Of a stretch of DNA of 64,000 nt, positions 61,364-64,000 are shown one piece after another; positions within the stretch are counted from its first letter, which is position 1; each line of letters begins with the position of its first letter. The translations under genes were made by a program, and so were the position numbers. The notes under the pieces were generated by a model. The model made no database searches, was not told the origin of the DNA, and saw only the letters and a list, made by a program, of their open reading frames with translations. The stretch covers positions 4,464,001-4,528,000 of the forward strand of contig NZ_CP037423.1 of assembly GCF_007754155.1 (NCBI RefSeq). The letters are read 5' to 3'. Source of the stretch: Stieleria neptunia (GTDB lineage Bacteria; Planctomycetota; Planctomycetia; Pirellulales; Pirellulaceae).

Positions 61364-61538
61364 GCTGTGCATGCCACCGGTCGCAGCGCAGCGATGAAAG
61401 TAGGGCATGCTGTGCATGCCATTTGTCACGCACAGCGTGACCTACGCAGGCATCCGTCACGCACAGCGTGACCTACGCAGGCATCCGTCACGCACAGCGT
61501 GACCTACGCAGGCATGCGTCACGCACAGCGTGACCTAC
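61364..61538. repeat. Palindromic and tandem repeats (31-bp period)
   Basis: Two GCATGCTGTGCATGCC units (about 61364 and 61403) precede four tandem units with a 31-bp period starting at 61425, 61456, 61487 and 61518. Each tandem unit begins GTCACGCACAGCGTGACC and ends in a CGCAGGCAT linker. The four units are almost identical, so recent expansion or slippage is likely. Confidence 0.85.
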
Positions 61539-61549
61539 GTCTCCGTTCA

Positions 61550-63133
61550 TCACAACGACGCCGGGTGACGACGCACCTTGACGTCGTTCCGCTGGGGTGG
61601 TCCGGGCGAGCTACGGCCGGTGGTGATCGTCGTTTCCAATAACGCTTGCATCGCTTTCAGCCGCTGGGGTTGTTCGGCCGCCAGATTGCGCGTCTCGGCA
61701 AGGTCTGTCGCCAAGTCGTAGAGCTGGACGGGTTGGCTTTGATCGCCGCCTTTGCCCCAGCCACCCGATCCCGGCGCGGCGATGTATTTCCAGTTTCCAC
61801 GGCGCAAACTGGGCACCCCGCGAATCGAACAGCTGACCGACGTTTCGCGAATGGGTTGGGATTCACCCTTCAGCAGCGAGACCAGGCTGAAACTGTCTTC
61901 GCCGGCGTCTTCGGGCAACTCAATGTTCCAGATGTCGGCAAACGTGGCCAGCAAATCGGCTTGATGGACCAGCTGCGAACAAACGCTTGCCGGCTCGACC
62001 ACACCGGGCCAGCGGACGATGAACGGAATGCGATGTCCGCCTTCCCACGCATCCGCCTTGTAGCCCCGCAGCGGACCGCTGGGGAAATGGCCCTGCCGTT
62101 CCAACGATTCGACGCCGATGTACGGGGCGCAGCCGTTGTCGCTGGTAAAGACCACGAGGGTCTCGTTCGCTTTGCCGCTGTGCTCGATCGCGTCGAGCAC
62201 TTGACCGACCACGGCATCGGTTTCCATCACGAAATCGGCATACAGTCCCAGGCCACTTTTGCCTTTCCAAGCGTCGTTGACCGACAACGGCGTGTGGGGT
62301 GAAGTCAGCGGCATGTAGACCAGGAACGGATCGGGCGACTTGGCTGCGGCGGCAATGTACTGGGCGGCTCGTTCCGCCAGCGCGGGCAAGATCGGCTCGA
62401 GCGTCCAACCGGCCAACGCGGGACCTTGATTGCTGGCCTGGTTCTTACGCAGCAACTCCACCGGCAGAAACTCGGTCGGAATCCCGACCGTTCGATCGTT
62501 TTCGATGAAGCAGTACGGCGGCCAGTTGGGGACGTCGGTGCCGAAGTAGACGTCGAAGCCACGCGTGCTGGGACCGCCACCGATCGGTTGTTCGAACACC
62601 TCGCGCCAGACCGCTCGATGCGCGTCGCTCGCGACGGCTTCGCCTTTGGGGCGTGCTTTGAATAACTTTGCCCCGGCGTCGGGAATCGGCCAATCCCATC
62701 CCAAGTGCCATTTTCCGATGCAAGCGGTTTGATAACCGTGCTGCTTGGCCAGCGATCCGATGGTCATGCGGTCCGCCGCGATCAGTGGTCCGCCCCAGAG
62801 TCCGACGATGCCGGCTTGCAAGCGAGAACGCCAGTGATAACGCCCAGTCAGAATCGTGTATCGCGAGGGGGAACAGACGCCGGACGACGAGTGCGCGTCG
62901 GTGAATTTCATGCCCTGGTTGGCCAGCCGATCGATGTTTGGCGTCGGAATCTTGCCACGCTCGGGGTTGTAGCACTGCACATCGCCATAACCGAGGTCGT
63001 CGGCGTAGATCACGACGATGTTCGGCTGGGGCGCTGATTCAGCCTTCACCGACGCCGGACAATGGCAGAACGCAACAGCTGCCGCGAGCGTCCAACAAGC
63101 GAGTGACATCCTTTTGGCAAACGACTCAATCAT
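61550..63133 (-). CDS. Sulfatase (type I, Cys-type)
   Basis: I start it at the ATG at 63133 (527 residues). A signal peptide (SLACWTLAAAVAFCHCPASV) precedes NIVVIYADDLGYGDVQCYNP and CSPSRYTILTGRYHWRSRLQ (Cys about residue 85, the C-x-P-x-R motif). CIGKWHLGWDWP, LVYMPLTSPHTPLSV and VVFTSDNGCAPYIG follow. Layout resembles arylsulfatase A-type sulfatases. It is antisense to the first two sulfatases and separated from them by repeats. It likely takes part in the same sulfated-polysaccharide use. Confidence 0.93.
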   Translation of the reverse strand: MIESFAKRMSLACWTLAAAVAFCHCPASVKAESAPQPNIVVIYADDLGYGDVQCYNPERGKIPTPNIDRLANQGMKFTDAHSSSGVCSPSRYTILTGRYHWRSRLQAGIVGLWGGPLIAADRMTIGSLAKQHGYQTACIGKWHLGWDWPIPDAGAKLFKARPKGEAVASDAHRAVWREVFEQPIGGGPSTRGFDVYFGTDVPNWPPYCFIENDRTVGIPTEFLPVELLRKNQASNQGPALAGWTLEPILPALAERAAQYIAAAAKSPDPFLVYMPLTSPHTPLSVNDAWKGKSGLGLYADFVMETDAVVGQVLDAIEHSGKANETLVVFTSDNGCAPYIGVESLERQGHFPSGPLRGYKADAWEGGHRIPFIVRWPGVVEPASVCSQLVHQADLLATFADIWNIELPEDAGEDSFSLVSLLKGESQPIRETSVSCSIRGVPSLRRGNWKYIAAPGSGGWGKGGDQSQPVQLYDLATDLAETRNLAAEQPQRLKAMQALLETTITTGRSSPGPPQRNDVKVRRHPASL

Positions 63134-63289
63134 GACGAATCTCTTTTCGGTAAGGTCACTGGGGGCGATAGGGTCACTCCGGCGACAGACACCATCAACG
63201 TCCAAGTGCCGCGTTCACCACGATACAACGATAACGCGTCGAGCGTCCACTTTATCCCGGAGGTCGTCAATTCTTTTACTGCAGGATTT

Positions 63290-63365
63290 GGCAACCGATT
63301 TAGATTCTCTCCCTCTGGGAGAGACGGCGTTTGCGCAGCAAGCAAACGCCAGAGAGGGCCGGCGC
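63290..63365. repeat. Double-hairpin intergenic repeat, copy B
   Basis: This is an inverted copy of the repeat at 40268-40340, with the same GTTTGC...GCAAAC and CTCTCCC...GGGAGAG stems. It lies in the 540-bp gap (63134-63673) between the third sulfatase and the IS110-type transposase. Confidence 0.8.
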
Positions 63366-63420
63366 CCAGAAAGGCTTAGCGACTTCCGCGACAATCGATG
63401 TGGGCTGCGAAACCGATCAC

Positions 63421-63673
63421 CAGCCCCCTAGTATCTCGCCTGACTGGCAATTCCAGGCGATTTGATCATCGTTTGGGCTGTCGATGTTGGGTGGCTGCCT
63501 GCAGCGGTTTCCCAACACTGCTGTGTAGATCGTAATTTCCCCTAGGTGGTATTCAACGCCGTGGATGAGCTTGAGTCGCACAGCAGTTCGTTTTGAACCC
63601 GAACCGTCGCTTGATCGACCCAATCGCGTTATCGCATGTGGTCAGATCGTATTCACTAGGATGGGACTTAACT
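63421..63673 (+). ncRNA. Putative bridge-RNA region of the IS110-family element
   Basis: The 250 bases before the transposase ATG are non-coding and structured. A TCGCCTG/CAGGCGA stem lies at about 63435-63460. GTTGGG (63486-63491) and CCCAAC (63511-63516) enclose GCTGC/GCAGC (63494-63498 / 63501-63505). In IS110-group elements a bridge RNA is encoded in this position and folds into hairpins with internal loops that pair with target and donor DNA. The left end of the element and the loops are not mapped here. Confidence 0.4.
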
Positions 63674-64000
63674 ATGAAACAGAAGTACAACCGTGTCATT
63701 GGTATTGACGTCGCGTCAGACAAAATTGATGTCAATGACTCCGCAGGAAAGATTGCCAAACAATTGCCCAACACGATTTCAGCGATCAGCAAAAAGCTGT
63801 TCAAGAGAATCCAAGACACTGAAAATACATTGGTTGTCTGTGAAGCAACTGGCGGCTACGAATATCTGATTGTGGAGGCTGCTCACGACGCTGGTGTACC
63901 GATTTGCGTGGCCAACCCGAGGCAGGTCCGTGACTTTGCCAAAGGGCATGGCTATTTGGAGAAGACCGATGTGATCGATGCATTCATGATCCGCCGTTTT
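63674..64000 (+). mobile_element. IS110-family transposase, 5' part (runs off the right edge)
   Basis: An ATG at 63674 opens 109 residues to the window end: NRVIGIDVASDKIDVNDSAG, LVVCEATGGYEYLIVEAAHD, then VANPRQVRDFAKGHGYLEKT and DVIDAFMIRRF. This is the DEDD (RuvC-like) N-terminal domain of IS110 recombinases, with Asp in IGIDV, Glu in CEATGG and Asp in TDVIDA visible. The C-terminal half, with the catalytic Ser region, is outside the window. Confidence 0.9.

Noticed and set aside
61425..61538. 31-bp tandem units as a CRISPR
   Set aside because: There are no unique spacers; the whole unit repeats, and no cas genes are near.

Overview
The window looks like a planctomycete chromosome of the Pirellulaceae (Rhodopirellula-like) type. 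The evidence is lineage-typical protein families: DUF1592 and DUF1552 proteins in one operon, three Cys-type sulfatases, a PEP-CTERM protein, a Gfo/Idh/MocA oxidoreductase with a Tat-like leader, an ECF sigma factor without an anti-sigma neighbour, a Cache-type Ser/Thr kinase, an NPYAPP membrane protein, and a remnant carrying the QRSLLAAD motif found near the N-terminus of many planctomycete surface proteins. No rRNA is present; one tRNA (Arg, anticodon UCU) was found.

Layout. (1) 1-2.5 kb: a secreted protein running off the left edge, two decayed gene remnants and an ECF sigma factor. (2) 2.7-19.7 kb: a single-strand (minus) defence island. From its promoter-distal end it holds an Lhr-like BrxHI-type helicase, a BrxD-type (DUF2791) ATPase, a 1155-residue zinc-binding, winged-helix, dynamin-like GTPase, a 390-residue protein with a BRCT-like segment, then a complete type I restriction-modification system (HsdS, HsdM, HsdR), a GIY-YIG/DUF4357 protein, a PD-(D/E)XK-like protein and a 38-codon remnant of a second HsdM. 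The helicase/ATPase/GTPase trio has BREX accessory genes but none of PglZ, PglX, BrxC/PglY, BrxA or BrxB. It is the best candidate here for an undescribed system. (3) 20.4-29.7 kb: a mobile element, also on minus, with a tyrosine integrase beside tRNA-Arg, an excisionase-like protein, an HNH endonuclease, HTH proteins, replication-like proteins and an origin-like palindromic region, but no capsid, tail or conjugation genes. The defence island may be cargo of this element or a separate arrival.

(4) 29.8-36 kb: five nearly identical, co-oriented ~240-310 bp hairpin elements separate small ORFs and ordinary genes (a PQQ-type beta-propeller, a PanB-like protein, a lipoprotein). One small ORF is bracketed by GTTATCC and GGATAAC and resembles an integron-type cassette. 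(5) 36-63 kb: mostly resident chromosome. It holds an EcsC-family protein, an AT-richer DUF4041/GIY-YIG coiled-coil protein (probably acquired), the PEP-CTERM protein, the membrane Ser/Thr kinase, the oxidoreductase, a gamma-glutamylcyclotransferase-like protein, EamA and NhaC transporters, a D-aminoacylase-type amidohydrolase, a translationally coupled DUF1592-DUF1552-ankyrin operon, and three sulfatases for sulfated polysaccharides. (6) 63.4-64 kb: the start of an IS110-family element whose 5' non-coding region folds into hairpins and may encode a bridge RNA.

Palindromic intergenic repeats of at least four families are scattered through the chromosomal part. All functional statements come from motif recognition by eye; no database search was run.
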